64,000 nucleotides of DNA from CAYMND01 sp964465065 (GTDB lineage Bacteria > Acidobacteriota > Aminicenantia > UBA2199), in NCBI GenBank assembly GCA_964465065.1, contig CAYXHZ010000001.1, positions 62,001 through 126,000 of the forward strand, given 5' to 3'. Shown piece by piece: positions 36,103-46,200 of this stretch (position 1 is its first letter; each line of letters opens with the position of its first letter). The notes beneath the pieces were generated by a model. The model saw nothing but the letters and a program-made list of their open reading frames with translations, did not search any database and was not told the DNA's origin. A program made the translations under genes and the position numbers.

Positions 36103-37332
36103 ATGGAAAACAGCCCCGTTCTGAACCGTTTTCTCAAATATGTCCGCTTCGACACCCAGTCGGATGAGAACAGCCCTTCCTTTCCCAGCACGGCCAAACA
36201 GCTGGAACTGGCCCGCTACCTGACAGAAGAGCTCAAGACCATCGGTCTGCACGATACGCACATGACCGAATCGGGCTACGTTCTGGCCACCCTGCCGGGC
36301 AACCGCCCCAAGACGCCGACCATGGCCCTGATCGCCCATATGGACACCTCGCCCGATGTCAGCGGCGCCGGGGTCGAGCCCCGCATTCACCGCAACTATC
36401 AGGGCCAGGACATCGCCCTGGACGCCCAGGGCAACTGGGTACTCTCCCCAAAAGACAACCCGGTCATGCTGGAAAAAATCGGCAAAACCTTGATCACTTC
36501 CAGCGGCGACACCCTGCTCGGAGCCGACAACAAAGCCGGAATCGCCGAGATTTTCAGCGCCGTCGAACTGCTGCTGGCCCATCCGGAAATCCCCCGGCCG
36601 ACCATCCGGGTGGTGGTCACCCCCGACGAGGAAGTCGGGCGCGGCACCGAACACATCACCGTCGCCGACATCCAGGCCGATTTCGGCTACACCGTCGACG
36701 GCGAAACCCTGGGTGAAATCGAGGACGAGACCTTCAGCGCCGACACGGTGGAGGTCGACATCACCGGTGTCAACGTCCACCCCGGTTATGCCAAAAACAA
36801 GCTGGTCAACGCCATCAAAATCGCCGCCGAGCTGGTCGGCATGTTCCCTAAAAAGAGCATGTCTCCGGAAACCACCGCCAAACGGCAGGGCTATATCCAC
36901 CCTCACGCTTTCAACGGCAGCAGCGAAAAGGCCACAGTCAAGATTCTGATCCGCGATTTCAACAGCGACGGGCTCAAGAAGAAAGAGGACTGGCTACGTT
37001 CCCGGGTCGACCAGCTGCAGAGCAAGTACCCCAAGGCCCGCCTGGCCTTCAAGGTCATCGAATCCTACCGCAACATGAAGGAAGTGCTCGACCGCAATCC
37101 CCTGGTGGTCAAGAAAGCGCTGCAGGCCGTACGCATGGCCGGTATCACTCCGAAACGGAATTCGATCCGCGGCGGAACCGACGGCTCACGGCTCAGCTTC
37201 ATGGGCCTGCCCTGCCCCAACGTGTTCACCGGCGGGCACAATTTTCACGCCCGGAGCGAGTGGATCACCCTGGAGGATATGGAGAAGGCGGTGGAAGTGA
37301 TTGTCAACCTGGCCCGTCTGTGGGCGAAATAA
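36103..37332 (+). CDS. pepT: peptidase T (tripeptide aminopeptidase)
   Basis: PepT (409 residues) is a cytosolic M20 zinc peptidase removing the N-terminal residue of tripeptides. Motifs include FLKYVRFDTQSDENSPSFPS, the metal site LIAHMDTSPDVSG, LGADNKAGIAEI, VVVTPDEEVGRGTEHI, and the late INPKRNSIRGGTDG-like sequence KRNSIRGGTDGSRLSFMG followed by GGHNFHARSEW. The ATG follows AAGGAGAAATAC, 14 bases after the nucleotidyltransferase. It has no obvious link with its sugar-nucleotide neighbours apart from sharing the transcript. Confidence 0.96.
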   Translation: MENSPVLNRFLKYVRFDTQSDENSPSFPSTAKQLELARYLTEELKTIGLHDTHMTESGYVLATLPGNRPKTPTMALIAHMDTSPDVSGAGVEPRIHRNYQGQDIALDAQGNWVLSPKDNPVMLEKIGKTLITSSGDTLLGADNKAGIAEIFSAVELLLAHPEIPRPTIRVVVTPDEEVGRGTEHITVADIQADFGYTVDGETLGEIEDETFSADTVEVDITGVNVHPGYAKNKLVNAIKIAAELVGMFPKKSMSPETTAKRQGYIHPHAFNGSSEKATVKILIRDFNSDGLKKKEDWLRSRVDQLQSKYPKARLAFKVIESYRNMKEVLDRNPLVVKKALQAVRMAGITPKRNSIRGGTDGSRLSFMGLPCPNVFTGGHNFHARSEWITLEDMEKAVEVIVNLARLWAK

Positions 37333-37339
37333 TGTAACG

Positions 37340-37371
37340 CGGTAGGGGCGAAAGATCATTCGCCCCTACCG
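37340..37371. repeat. perfect 13-base inverted repeat between convergent genes
   Basis: CGGTAGGGGCGAA (37340-37352) and TTCGCCCCTACCG (37359-37371) flank AGATCA. It lies between the ends of pepT and the binding-protein gene, and could end transcription from both sides, though no T run is present. The GTAGGGGCGAA...TTCGCCCCTAC form resembles a dispersed element I have seen in many unrelated genomes. Confidence 0.7.
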
Positions 37372-37387
37372 ATTATCGGAACGATCG

Positions 37388-38260
37388 TTATGGGTTCGCG
37401 GGAGTTTCCATCAGGGCGCTGGCATCAGCGGCGAAAGCCTCGATCCGGTTCTCGGCGATCAATTTCCTGAGCACCTCGTTGATACGGCCCAGCAGTTCCT
37501 GATTGCCCTTGCGCACGGCGATGGCCGAATCGACGATCTCCATGCCGGGTATCTGCGCGCTGTTGGCGATCTCGATGATGGCCAGATCCGCATCCTTGTA
37601 GGCCATGGCCTGAGCCACCGGCGCTTCGACCATGATGGCGTCCAATTCGTTGTTCTTGAGGGCCTCGATCAGTTCATGAACGCTCGCTTTCTCGATGAAC
37701 TGCGCGCCGCGGACCAGTTTCTTGACCATATCGGCCTGTATCGAACTCTGCTGCGTCCCCAGCCGTTTGTCGCGCAGATTGTCCAGGTTGGAAAAAGTTT
37801 CATGATCGGTCTTTCTGACGACCATATTCTGCAGCGCCTTGTAGTAGACTTCGGAGAAGTCCATCTTCTGCCGGCGTTCTTCGGTCGGAGACAGACCGGC
37901 GATGACCATGTCCACCTCGCCGTTTTCCAATACCGTGAACAGTTTGGAAAAGAAATAATCCCGGATCACCAGCTCGAGATTGAGCTCTTTGGCGATGGCT
38001 TCGGCGATCGTGATGTCCAGACCGACGATGCTGCTGCTGTCGTCCCGTTGCAGGCGGAATTCATAGGGCGGGTAATCGGGACTCGTGGCGACGATCAGTT
38101 TTCCGGGCTCGATCAGGCCGAGCGGGGCGGCGCTGGCCACCGGTTCGGCCGGCAGCGGTTCGGCCTTGTCGACCTTATTGCAGCCTCCAATAAACAAGGT
38201 CAGTATGATAACACTCAGGAGCGGGATCACGGTGCGGATGGCTTGACCTCTCATACTCAT
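37388..38260 (-). CDS. amino-acid ABC-type substrate-binding lipoprotein (SBP_bac_3)
   Basis: This 290-residue protein has a lipoprotein signal (VIILTLFIGGC) and a family-3 binding domain: KLIVATSPDYPPYEFR, VGLDITIAEAIAKEL and DMVIAGLSPTEERRQKMDFS. The pattern suggests a polar amino acid or a related small ligand. No permease or ATPase gene is adjacent, so it is an orphan binding protein or serves a transporter or sensor encoded elsewhere. Two in-frame ATGs (38260 and 38254) follow GGAGGTGATGA; the first is used. Its promoter overlaps a palindrome. Confidence 0.92.
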   Translation of the reverse strand: MSMRGQAIRTVIPLLSVIILTLFIGGCNKVDKAEPLPAEPVASAAPLGLIEPGKLIVATSPDYPPYEFRLQRDDSSSIVGLDITIAEAIAKELNLELVIRDYFFSKLFTVLENGEVDMVIAGLSPTEERRQKMDFSEVYYKALQNMVVRKTDHETFSNLDNLRDKRLGTQQSSIQADMVKKLVRGAQFIEKASVHELIEALKNNELDAIMVEAPVAQAMAYKDADLAIIEIANSAQIPGMEIVDSAIAVRKGNQELLGRINEVLRKLIAENRIEAFAADASALMETPANP

Positions 38261-38296
38261 TCATCACCTCCAGTGCCTCGGTTTGTATCACTTATA

Positions 38297-38325
38297 ATTG
38301 TGTGTCAGAGACGAATGGTTGTCAA
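38297..38325 (-). promoter_or_regulatory. promoter of the substrate-binding lipoprotein gene
   Basis: Minus-strand TTGACA (38320-38325), 17 bases, CACAAT (38297-38302). Confidence 0.55.
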
Positions 38326-38343
38326 TTATTTGCGGCAAATAAT
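38325..38343. promoter_or_regulatory. 19-base palindrome touching the -35 box
   Basis: ATTATTTGC (38325-38333), one central G, GCAAATAAT (38335-38343). It begins at the upstream edge of the TTGACA box of the binding-protein gene, so it is a candidate operator. Confidence 0.55.
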
Positions 38344-38469
38344 ATCCTGACTTGAAAAAAGGTTGAAAAAAAAGGCCAAACGCTGTCTGTCAAACCGACA
38401 TGTTGTAGCCGGCGACCGGCTCCGTTCATGGCACGATCCGAGCCGTTGACGACAAAATACGGGCCGTGA

Positions 38470-39102
38470 TCAGCGTACCCCGTACAGGCGGTGCAGTTGC
38501 ATTCCCGCCCGCAGCTCGCCGATTCCGGATTGCCCGGCCAGCCGGAACAGTTCGAAAACCTGATCGTAGGCCGCCTGTCCCCGGTTGTAGACATCCGGTT
38601 GCAGAAAGATCGGGACCTGGGGATGTCGGCGACGGATGGCCGCGATATGCCCGATCCCCAGCCCGGAGCTCGCCACCAGTTTAATTTCATCGATCCGTCC
38701 GCTCAGGCCCGGGTGGATGGAATACTCGTCATCCGGTTTCGGGGATACCGCCCACCAGTCGATGTCCAGATCCTGGAACAGGGTGCCGTTGGTTTCGATG
38801 GCCATGTAAAAACCGGCCTTTCGAGCGCATTCGACCAGTTCCGCCAGATCCTGCAGCAGAGGTTCGCCGCCGGTAATGACCAGTTGCGATTCGGGCTGGA
38901 GCCGGCGCAGGCTCATGATACGCTCCAGCACGATCGGGAGCGGCAGCTCCTGTCCAGGTGTTTGCCAGCTGTCCGGGCTGTCGCAAAACGGGCAGCGCAG
39001 ATTGCAGCCGCTCAGACGCAGAAAGATCGACGGCCGCCCGAAACGGAGCCCTTCGCCCTGAAAGGACCAGAAGATCTCGTTAATCTTCAGTGTAGCGGGC
39101 AC
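38470..39102 (-). CDS. queE: 7-carboxy-7-deazaguanine synthase
   Basis: QueE (210 residues) is the radical SAM enzyme that makes CDG from 6-carboxytetrahydropterin in queuosine and deazapurine synthesis. The iron-sulfur site is CNLRCPFC (C-x3-C-x2-C), preceded by FWSFQGEGLRFGRPSIFLR, with TGGEPLLQ and AIETNGT following. It starts 23 bases inside the end of queD and is the last gene of the three-gene set. Confidence 0.95.
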   Translation of the reverse strand: MPATLKINEIFWSFQGEGLRFGRPSIFLRLSGCNLRCPFCDSPDSWQTPGQELPLPIVLERIMSLRRLQPESQLVITGGEPLLQDLAELVECARKAGFYMAIETNGTLFQDLDIDWWAVSPKPDDEYSIHPGLSGRIDEIKLVASSGLGIGHIAAIRRRHPQVPIFLQPDVYNRGQAAYDQVFELFRLAGQSGIGELRAGMQLHRLYGVR

Positions 39103-39424
39103 CGGCGTTTTCCGATTCCCAGACGGTCACGGCGCTGACCGGGTAACGCCGGGCGATCTGCTGATAAAAATGACGGGACAGGTTCTCGGCCGACGGGGAA
39201 AAGTCGTAGATCTCATTGAGAACCTTGTGATCGGGCACCAGTTCGCGCAGGTATTCCTTGATTTCGCTGAAATCGATGGAAACACCTGATATTTGCAATT
39301 CTTCGGTCTTGAAGCGCACCTCCAGCTCGAAGGTGTGGCCGTGCATCTTCTCGCATTTTCCCTGGTAATGCTCCAGGAAATGGGCGCAGGCGAATTTCTG
39401 TTTGACGATCAGTTCCCAGGCCAT
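39080..39424 (-). CDS. queD: 6-carboxy-5,6,7,8-tetrahydropterin synthase
   Basis: QueD (114 residues) makes 6-carboxytetrahydropterin from dihydroneopterin triphosphate. The catalytic Cys and zinc His residues are in FACAHFLEHYQGKCEKMHGH (the Cys in GKCEKMHGHTF). Later come SIDFSEIKEYL, LDHKVLNE-like PDHKVLNEI, and PSAENLSRHF. The frame stays open upstream, but the ATG at 39424 follows GGAGGAAAC and gives the right length. It overlaps queC by 16 bases. Confidence 0.95.
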   Translation of the reverse strand: MAWELIVKQKFACAHFLEHYQGKCEKMHGHTFELEVRFKTEELQISGVSIDFSEIKEYLRELVPDHKVLNEIYDFSPSAENLSRHFYQQIARRYPVSAVTVWESENAGARYTED

Positions 39425-40116
39425 GTTTCCTCCTTCAATCGGATCAGCAGCGGATCCTGCATACCCAGGGTCGCGAAGGCGCCGTTGCGGATCTCGCAGG
39501 CCGGACAGTGCAGGCAGGGCAGTTCCTGCCCACGGTAGCAACTGATGGTCCGGCTGTAATCCACACCCAGGCCAAGGCCCAGCTCGATGATTTCCCGCTT
39601 GTTGAGCTCCAGCAGCGGCGTCTGAACACGAAAGGATCGCCCCCGGCGCCGGACGCCCGTACCCTGCACGATGGCGGCTTCCATGGCCCGGGTGAACTCC
39701 AGGGTGGTATCGGGGTAATCGGGGCTGTCGATGCAGTTGAATCCGGTGACCAGGTTGTCCAGATGCCGGGACTCCGCCAGGGCAGCGGCCAGACTGAGCA
39801 GAACGCCGTTGCGGAACGGAACGTAGGTGAGGGGCACCCCGTCGCCGTCCTTGGCCGTGGCCAGACCTTCCGGCACCGCCTCTCCCCCTTTCAGCATGGC
39901 GGAGTGCAGCAGGTGATCGAGCGGCAGGGTCAGTCGGTGATGGGTCAGCCCATGCTTATGGCAATGCCAGGCGGCCATCTCCAGCTCAACGGAGTGCCGC
40001 TGACCGTAGTCGAGGGAAAAAGCCTCCACCGTGGTAAAGCGGGACATGGCCCAATAGAGGGCGGTCACCGAATCCAGACCGCCGGACAAGACAACCAGTG
40101 CACCTTCCTGTTTCAT
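39409..40116 (-). CDS. queC: 7-cyano-7-deazaguanine synthase
   Basis: QueC (235 residues) converts CDG to preQ0 with ATP and ammonia. It has the PP-loop LVVLSGGLDSVTALYWA, then FSLDYGQRHSVELEMA, VPFRNGVLLSLAAALAE, and the zinc cluster CYRGQELPCLHCPAC. No clear ribosome site precedes either nearby ATG (40116 or 40125); 40116 puts the PP-loop at the usual distance from the N-terminus. It is the first of queC-queD-queE. queF or further queuosine genes are not in view. Confidence 0.95.
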   Translation of the reverse strand: MKQEGALVVLSGGLDSVTALYWAMSRFTTVEAFSLDYGQRHSVELEMAAWHCHKHGLTHHRLTLPLDHLLHSAMLKGGEAVPEGLATAKDGDGVPLTYVPFRNGVLLSLAAALAESRHLDNLVTGFNCIDSPDYPDTTLEFTRAMEAAIVQGTGVRRRGRSFRVQTPLLELNKREIIELGLGLGVDYSRTISCYRGQELPCLHCPACEIRNGAFATLGMQDPLLIRLKEETWPGN

Positions 40117-40174
40117 AGTCGGCATTTTACACGGTTTTTGGGGTGGAGGAAAGGGACGGGGTGAAGAGAAGTAC

Positions 40175-40205
40175 AATAGGACTTATATGTCATATAAGTC
40201 CTATT
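40175..40205. repeat. perfect 15-base inverted repeat with an extra half copy
   Basis: AATAGGACTTATATG (40175-40189) and CATATAAGTCCTATT (40191-40205) flank one T. A further AAGTCCTATT lies at 40211-40220 and contains the stop codon of the giant surface gene. AT-rich and unlike its surroundings, it is a candidate REP-like element or terminator between the giant gene and queC. Confidence 0.75.
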
Positions 40206-40215
40206 CTCCCAAGTC

Positions 40216-43200
40216 CTATTTCTCCTCTTTTTCTATCTCAATCTTCACCTGCTTGATGCTGCCCTTGAACAGGGGCTGCTCATCCGAGATCTTCAGGGAG
40301 AGGCGCCACTGGACAGGGGTGTTGATCAACTTGAAGCGGCCGTCACGGTCACTGAAGCTCCGCTTGCTCCCCGCCTCCACGGCCACATCGACCAGGGCGG
40401 GTTCGGATTCATCCCGGATGCCGTTTTCGTTCTGATCCTCGTAGACCGTGCCGATGACCGGCTGCTGGGGAATCAGGGGCATGGCCGTCTCGACACTCTC
40501 CCGAGGCTCGATCCAGCGGCTGCAGCGCGGGTCGATCAGGTACTCTGCCGCCACGCTGTCGGGCATCACCTGCAGGTAACGGGGTTGATCCCCCATGGTA
40601 AAGGTGAAGCGACCGTCGGCATCGCTGTAGACCTTGCGGCCCAGGTCGTCGCGGATGCGCACACCCGAGATTCCCGGTTCACCGACATCCCGCTGACCGT
40701 TGCCGTTCTGGTCGGCAAAGACCACGCCGACGCGCTGCTGCTCGGGGATTATCTGCAGAAGACCCTGACGTTCCAGGTCTTCGCAGTGTTCGTCCCGGCT
40801 CCAGTCGAACCAGAGATCGTCACCGAGGTTGCTGCGGCTCAGATGAAATTCCCCTCCCAGAATGCCGAAGGGCGCCTGAGTGGGAATGCGGGCAAAGCCC
40901 AGATAGCTGAAGCGTCCATCTGGGGCCAGCCCGTCGTGACGCCAGCGGAAATCCCCGATGCGGGACAGTCCGGCATCTCCGGTGTGCCCCTGGTCGTCGA
41001 GGAAGCGGTCGAAGCGGCCCCGGATGAAATAGGTCCCACTGGTATCCGTCCCCGGCCGGCCATCGAGACAGAGGGTGTCCACGGTGACCCTGAACACAAA
41101 ACGATCCCCCGGAAAGGCCGTGGTCCTGGTTGCGGGCTGCTCCACAAAATAGCGGTCCGAGGGCAGCTGCTGCACCTCACCGGCCAGGGGCAGGTGCCAG
41201 TTCTGCCTCAACATGTCACGCAGCAGCGTCTGCACCTGAGTCAATCTGGGCTGCAGGATGGGTTCCGACAGCAGACGGGATCCCAGAAACAGCGATCCCA
41301 ACTGATAAAAAGGCCGATCAGAGGGACCATGCAGACTCGCCCCCTCGGCCAGGGGCAGGTTCTGGGTCAGGTTCCACCAGTCTTCCTGGTACCTGGTTTT
41401 TTGCCCCAGCAGCAGCGCCGAGGCATCTTTGTTCAACAGAAGGTCCACGGCCTTCCCTTTTGTCTCCTGTACCTTTTCCAGAGCCTTGGTGAACAAGGCG
41501 GTCCAGGGACGGTATTGGAAAAGGAAGAGCAGGTCATCACGGCCCAGAGGCGAGTCGGCTCCCTTCTCTATAAGAGTCGTCAGAATGGCTCTCAGATTTG
41601 GAAAGGCTTCGGAGAGCCGGGCCAGGTCGATGCCCCGGGCCGGGGATTTACCTTTGGACCTGGGTAGTCCTTCAGCGTCCATGACAAAGGTGTGCGGAAC
41701 AAAACCGGCCTTTACCAGGTCACCGATCAGGGCTTCCTGAGCCTTCAGCAGCGTTTCCATCCGAGTCTTATCCCGGCCCTCGGTCTGAAGGTATGCCCGC
41801 TCAGCCAGGGCCAGAGCCGCCAGATCATCCAGGTGATAGAGAGCCTGGGAGTCCGGAGCCAGCAGCTGTTCACCACGGCCCATCCTGGCCATGTTCGGTT
41901 CAGGAACGAAGAGTCCCGAAGAAGACTGATATCCCGAGGCCGCGGTCAGGATGGTTTCCAGAAATCGATGGCCCAGAAAGCGCCAGTTGCGGCCGTTTTC
42001 CCGATCCAGAGGATCAGGTGAAAGGGTGAGCTGGTGACCGGTCCACATCAGCTGCGAGGCGTTTTGGGCCAGCCCCCCGCTGGATACCTGGGCCTCTGCC
42101 GGCAGGATATTCAGCCAGGGGCCGGTCAGATCCGCCAGCGGCAGGGGCTCATACTCCGGAGGCAGAATCAGGGCGTCCCGGACGTAGACCGGTGCCGGGC
42201 GAACCGGCTTAAGGCTGCTTTCATCCCGATGAGGCAGGGGCAGGGGGTGAGACTCATCCCCCATGACCCGAAGGCTGATGGTGTTTTCGGGACGAGCAAA
42301 GAGAATACCGCCGGAGACGTGACCATCGATGATGCCGGTCCACTCGTCACGCAGAGCGGGTTCCAGCCGATTGACCGCCAGCAGCAGCGCCCCCAGATCC
42401 TCCAGCACCACCCTCAGGGCTCCATCCGCCTCGGGGCTTCCCACCAGCTGATAGCGGGTATTGAAGAAACGGTTCTTGATCTCTTCCATTAGACGCCTGG
42501 TGGTCGCCGCATCATCCTTGGCGAAGAGGGCTGCCGCCAGAGCCAACTGCCGGGCTTCTTTGAAGGCCAGCCGATCCTGGTTGAACAGGTCGAGGAGCTT
42601 GAGCCGTTTTTCCATCAGCAGAGAATTCTCCCCTTTCTGCTCCAGGGCCAGACCAAAGAAGAGCTCGGCACCGAGCTGCTCCTTGTCGATTTTCGGCTGA
42701 TCCAGATCCTTCAAGGCCAGCCGATATCGCGACAAAAGTCCTTCGGTCAGGGGGCTCCGTCTGGAGAGACCGTTGAGGGCCCAGTACAATTCGGCCCGAT
42801 CGTGCAATGAGGCCTTGCCTTCCTGACGGATCTCCCGATTGGTCCGAAGTGTCCAGTTCATCGGCAGATCATCCCCGGCCATGGTCAGGAACAGAAGCCG
42901 GTGTTCAAACAGTTTTTCAAGGTCTTTGCGCAGGTCGGCATCCCCTTCGGCCCCGATAGCCTGATCCAGAGCCAGCAGTTCCCGGCCGATCTGACCGGGT
43001 GTACAGACCTGACTGGCAGTTGTCTGAGACCAGCGCAGATCTTCATTTCCCCGGGGAATGGGATCACTGGCGGCAAACGAGAGCCGCAGGGTCCCCTGCT
43101 CATCCAGAAGTCCCGACGCTGAACGCAGGTAATATTCCCGCATGGTGGTCAGGGCATATTCACGAAGACGCTGCTGGACCAGCCAGTTGTAACTGTCCGG

Positions 43201-46200
43201 CGTTGGGGGCTCGTGCTTCCACAGATCCAGGCTGCCGAAAACGGTGAGCATGGCCGGAGCGGTCTCGAAGCGGTAAGTCGGCTTGACCAGCGGCAGCGGC
43301 GGGATTCGCCAGGCCCCCAGGGGTTCCACCTTGAGATCGAGACAGCAGCCGGGATCGGGCTCGCCCACGACCACGGTGCAGCATTCGGCCAGATTGGAGG
43401 TCAGAACCAGCGTCTCACCGGGCCGTGAAGCCGAGACCCGGGCCTGGTTGCAGTATTGCCCGGGATCGATATCGGCAGCGGCCACCGCGGCAAAGACCAG
43501 GGTGCGTCTGGCTCCCTGAGGCAGGGTCCCCAGTTCCCAGACCAGTTCGGTGACGTTTGTCGGGTCGGTGATCGGCCGACCATCCAGCCGGCTGGAGCCC
43601 GCCACATAGGTAAACCCCAGAGGCAGGGTGTCCCGCAGCACAAGGCCCTCGAGGTCACTGCCGGCTTCGTTCACCACCTCCAGCTCGAAGCGGTACACCC
43701 CGCCGACAGCCTGTCCGCTGGGACAGGTCTTGCTAAGGCTCAGCAGGGGCTTGTCGCCCTCCTCGCAGCGGATGGTCACCTGGGCCTCGTTGTTTTGGCC
43801 GTTGCATTCGCACTGGCTGAATTCGGCGTCGGTCACCAGGCGAAAGGTCTGGGTCTGACCAGGCGCCGGGTCGGCAATGAAGAAGCTGAAATCGCTCTCC
43901 TTGCCGCTGTTTCCCGGAAGGGTCAGGCTGTGCAGCAGACGATCGGCATCGTTGTACAGGTAAAGAGTCACAGGACTGAGGGAACCACTCCCCTGATTCA
44001 CCACTCGGCCGCTGAAGGAGATGGTGCCGTCGCCGGAACATAGTCCGGACACGCCCAGAAGCACCAGGTCCGGTTCCAGTCGGTTATGGGTGACGGAGAA
44101 CAGATTGTCGCCGTTGTCGAACTCGCAGACCGTCGAGTCGGTATCCACCGAGGCTGTAAAGACCAGCATGATCGGTTCACACTCGATGGGCCAGCTGTCG
44201 AAATCCACCCAGACATCCCCGCCCCGGGCCAGACCGGACTGGGTGAGGGTTCGCTTGACGCCGGCATTGTCGCTGAGCAGCAGGTTGAAGGAACCGGCAT
44301 CCCCGCAGCCATCGTTCTGCAGCCTCACTCGCACCCGGTAGGTGCCGTCGGCCTGACAGGTCGGCTGGATATCCATCACCTTGAGGTTGGGGAAGGTCAG
44401 GTCATACGTCACATTGAGCACATCGTTGGCCGATGAACATTGGCAGTATTCGTTCTGGGAGTCGATGAAAACAGAAATATCGGTAAAGCGGCAGGTGTCG
44501 AGTCCGAACCGTCTGTCCCAGTTCTGGGTCAGTTCTACCGATTCTCCCGCCGCCAGGGGCAGGGTGCCGCCCAGATCGGCCTGATAGAATCGCTCCGCTT
44601 CCCAGCCCCGGTCGTCGCTGAAGCGAATGGCGAAGTCCCGGGTCAGGGGGTTACCGCCGCTGTTGCGCAGGGTCAGGGTCAGGGTGGACGTCAGGGAGCC
44701 ATCACCCCGGCACAGAACGGAAGGAACCAGTTCCACCGCTTCGATATCGATGCAGTCATGGGTCTTGTCGACACAGAGATCATTGTCGGTACCGTCCCAT
44801 TCGCAGATGGAATCATCATAATCGGCTTCGATGCGGATGGAGAGATCGCAGTCCCCGGCCACGTTGCACAGATTCACCGGGAAGGTCTGGGTATCGATGG
44901 TGAAGGATTGAGTGCCCCCGGCCGAAGCCAGATTCACGGCGCCCAAAGTCTGGGTCCAGGTTGTCAGAACGCTGCCGCTGCAGCCCGTTCCGGCATAGAG
45001 GGTGAAGCGCATGGGCACATCACTGGTGAGGCTGGGCCCGCAGCCGTTGTTCTGCAGGGTCACGGTCCCGCCGACGGTGAACTGTCCGTCATCGGCGCAG
45101 CCGATGGCCAGGGTCTCCGCCTGGACTTCCAGGTCGGGAATGGACAGGGCCAGAGTCCCCGAGTCGCTGTTGTTGGTGCCGTCGCACTCGCAGATGAGGT
45201 TGTCGGGATCAATGGTGGCGGTGAAGCTGCAGGCGCAGCCGGTGATGCCGGAGGTGAAGCCGAAGAAGACGGTCTTGGTCTCACCGGCGTTCAGGTTCAC
45301 CGTCTGATCGGTGAAGGTCAGGCCGCAGTCGGAATTGAGGCGGACCACCACATTGGCCGCGTCGCCGCAGCCGCGGTTCTGAACCGTTACCGTGGTGCCG
45401 GTGAGGTTGCCGTCGCCCAGACATTCGATTTCCGTGGCCACGGCGGTGACGGTGAGGTCGGGCAAGGGATTTGTATAAGTCTCGGTGCGGGTGTTGTTGC
45501 CGCCGCTGCATTCGCAGACCTCGTTGTCCACGTCCACGGTGGCGGTGAAGTCGCAGCTGCAGTCGGTACAGTCGGCCCAGGTGCCGCTGACGGCAAAATC
45601 CACCGTCGTCGTCTGGCCGTTGGTCAGGGTGGCCGAAACCGTCTGCTCGGTGAAGCTCAGGCAGCCGTCGCTGGCCAGACGGACATCAAAGCCCGTGGCC
45701 GAACCGAAGCCCCGGTTGCGCACGGTGACCCGCACAAAACCGGAGATGGTGTCGCCGCTGCAGGAGAGGTTGGAGAAATCGATGTCGCTGACATCGAGAT
45801 CCGGCAAGGGGCTGTTGTAGGTCTCGACAAGGGTGTTGTTGGCGGAGCTGAACTCGCAGACATCGTTGTCCACGTCCACGGTGGCGGTGAAGTCGCAGGC
45901 CCCATCGGTGCAGTCGGCCCAGGCGCCGCTGACGGCAAAGGTCAGGGTGGTGGAAGAACCGGCGGCCAGGGTGGTCACCGTCTGATCACTGAAGGTCAGA
46001 CAGCCGTCGCTGGCCAGGCTCACGGCAAAATTTGAAGCCGTGTCGCAGCCGACATTCTGCACCGTCACCTGTACGTTCCCGGAGATGGCATCTCCGCTGC
46101 AGGAGAGGTTGCTAAAATCGATATCGCTGATGGTCAGATCGGGAATGGTGGAATCGAGGGTCGAAGAACTGGCGGAATTGTTGCTGCCGCTGCATTCACA

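Noticed and set aside
44440..46035. Long open frame of 531 codons on the plus strand, Gly/Gln/Val-rich
   Set aside because: It is antisense to the repeat part of the giant gene; long opposite frames are expected there because of high GC and repeats. No ribosome site or recognisable family.
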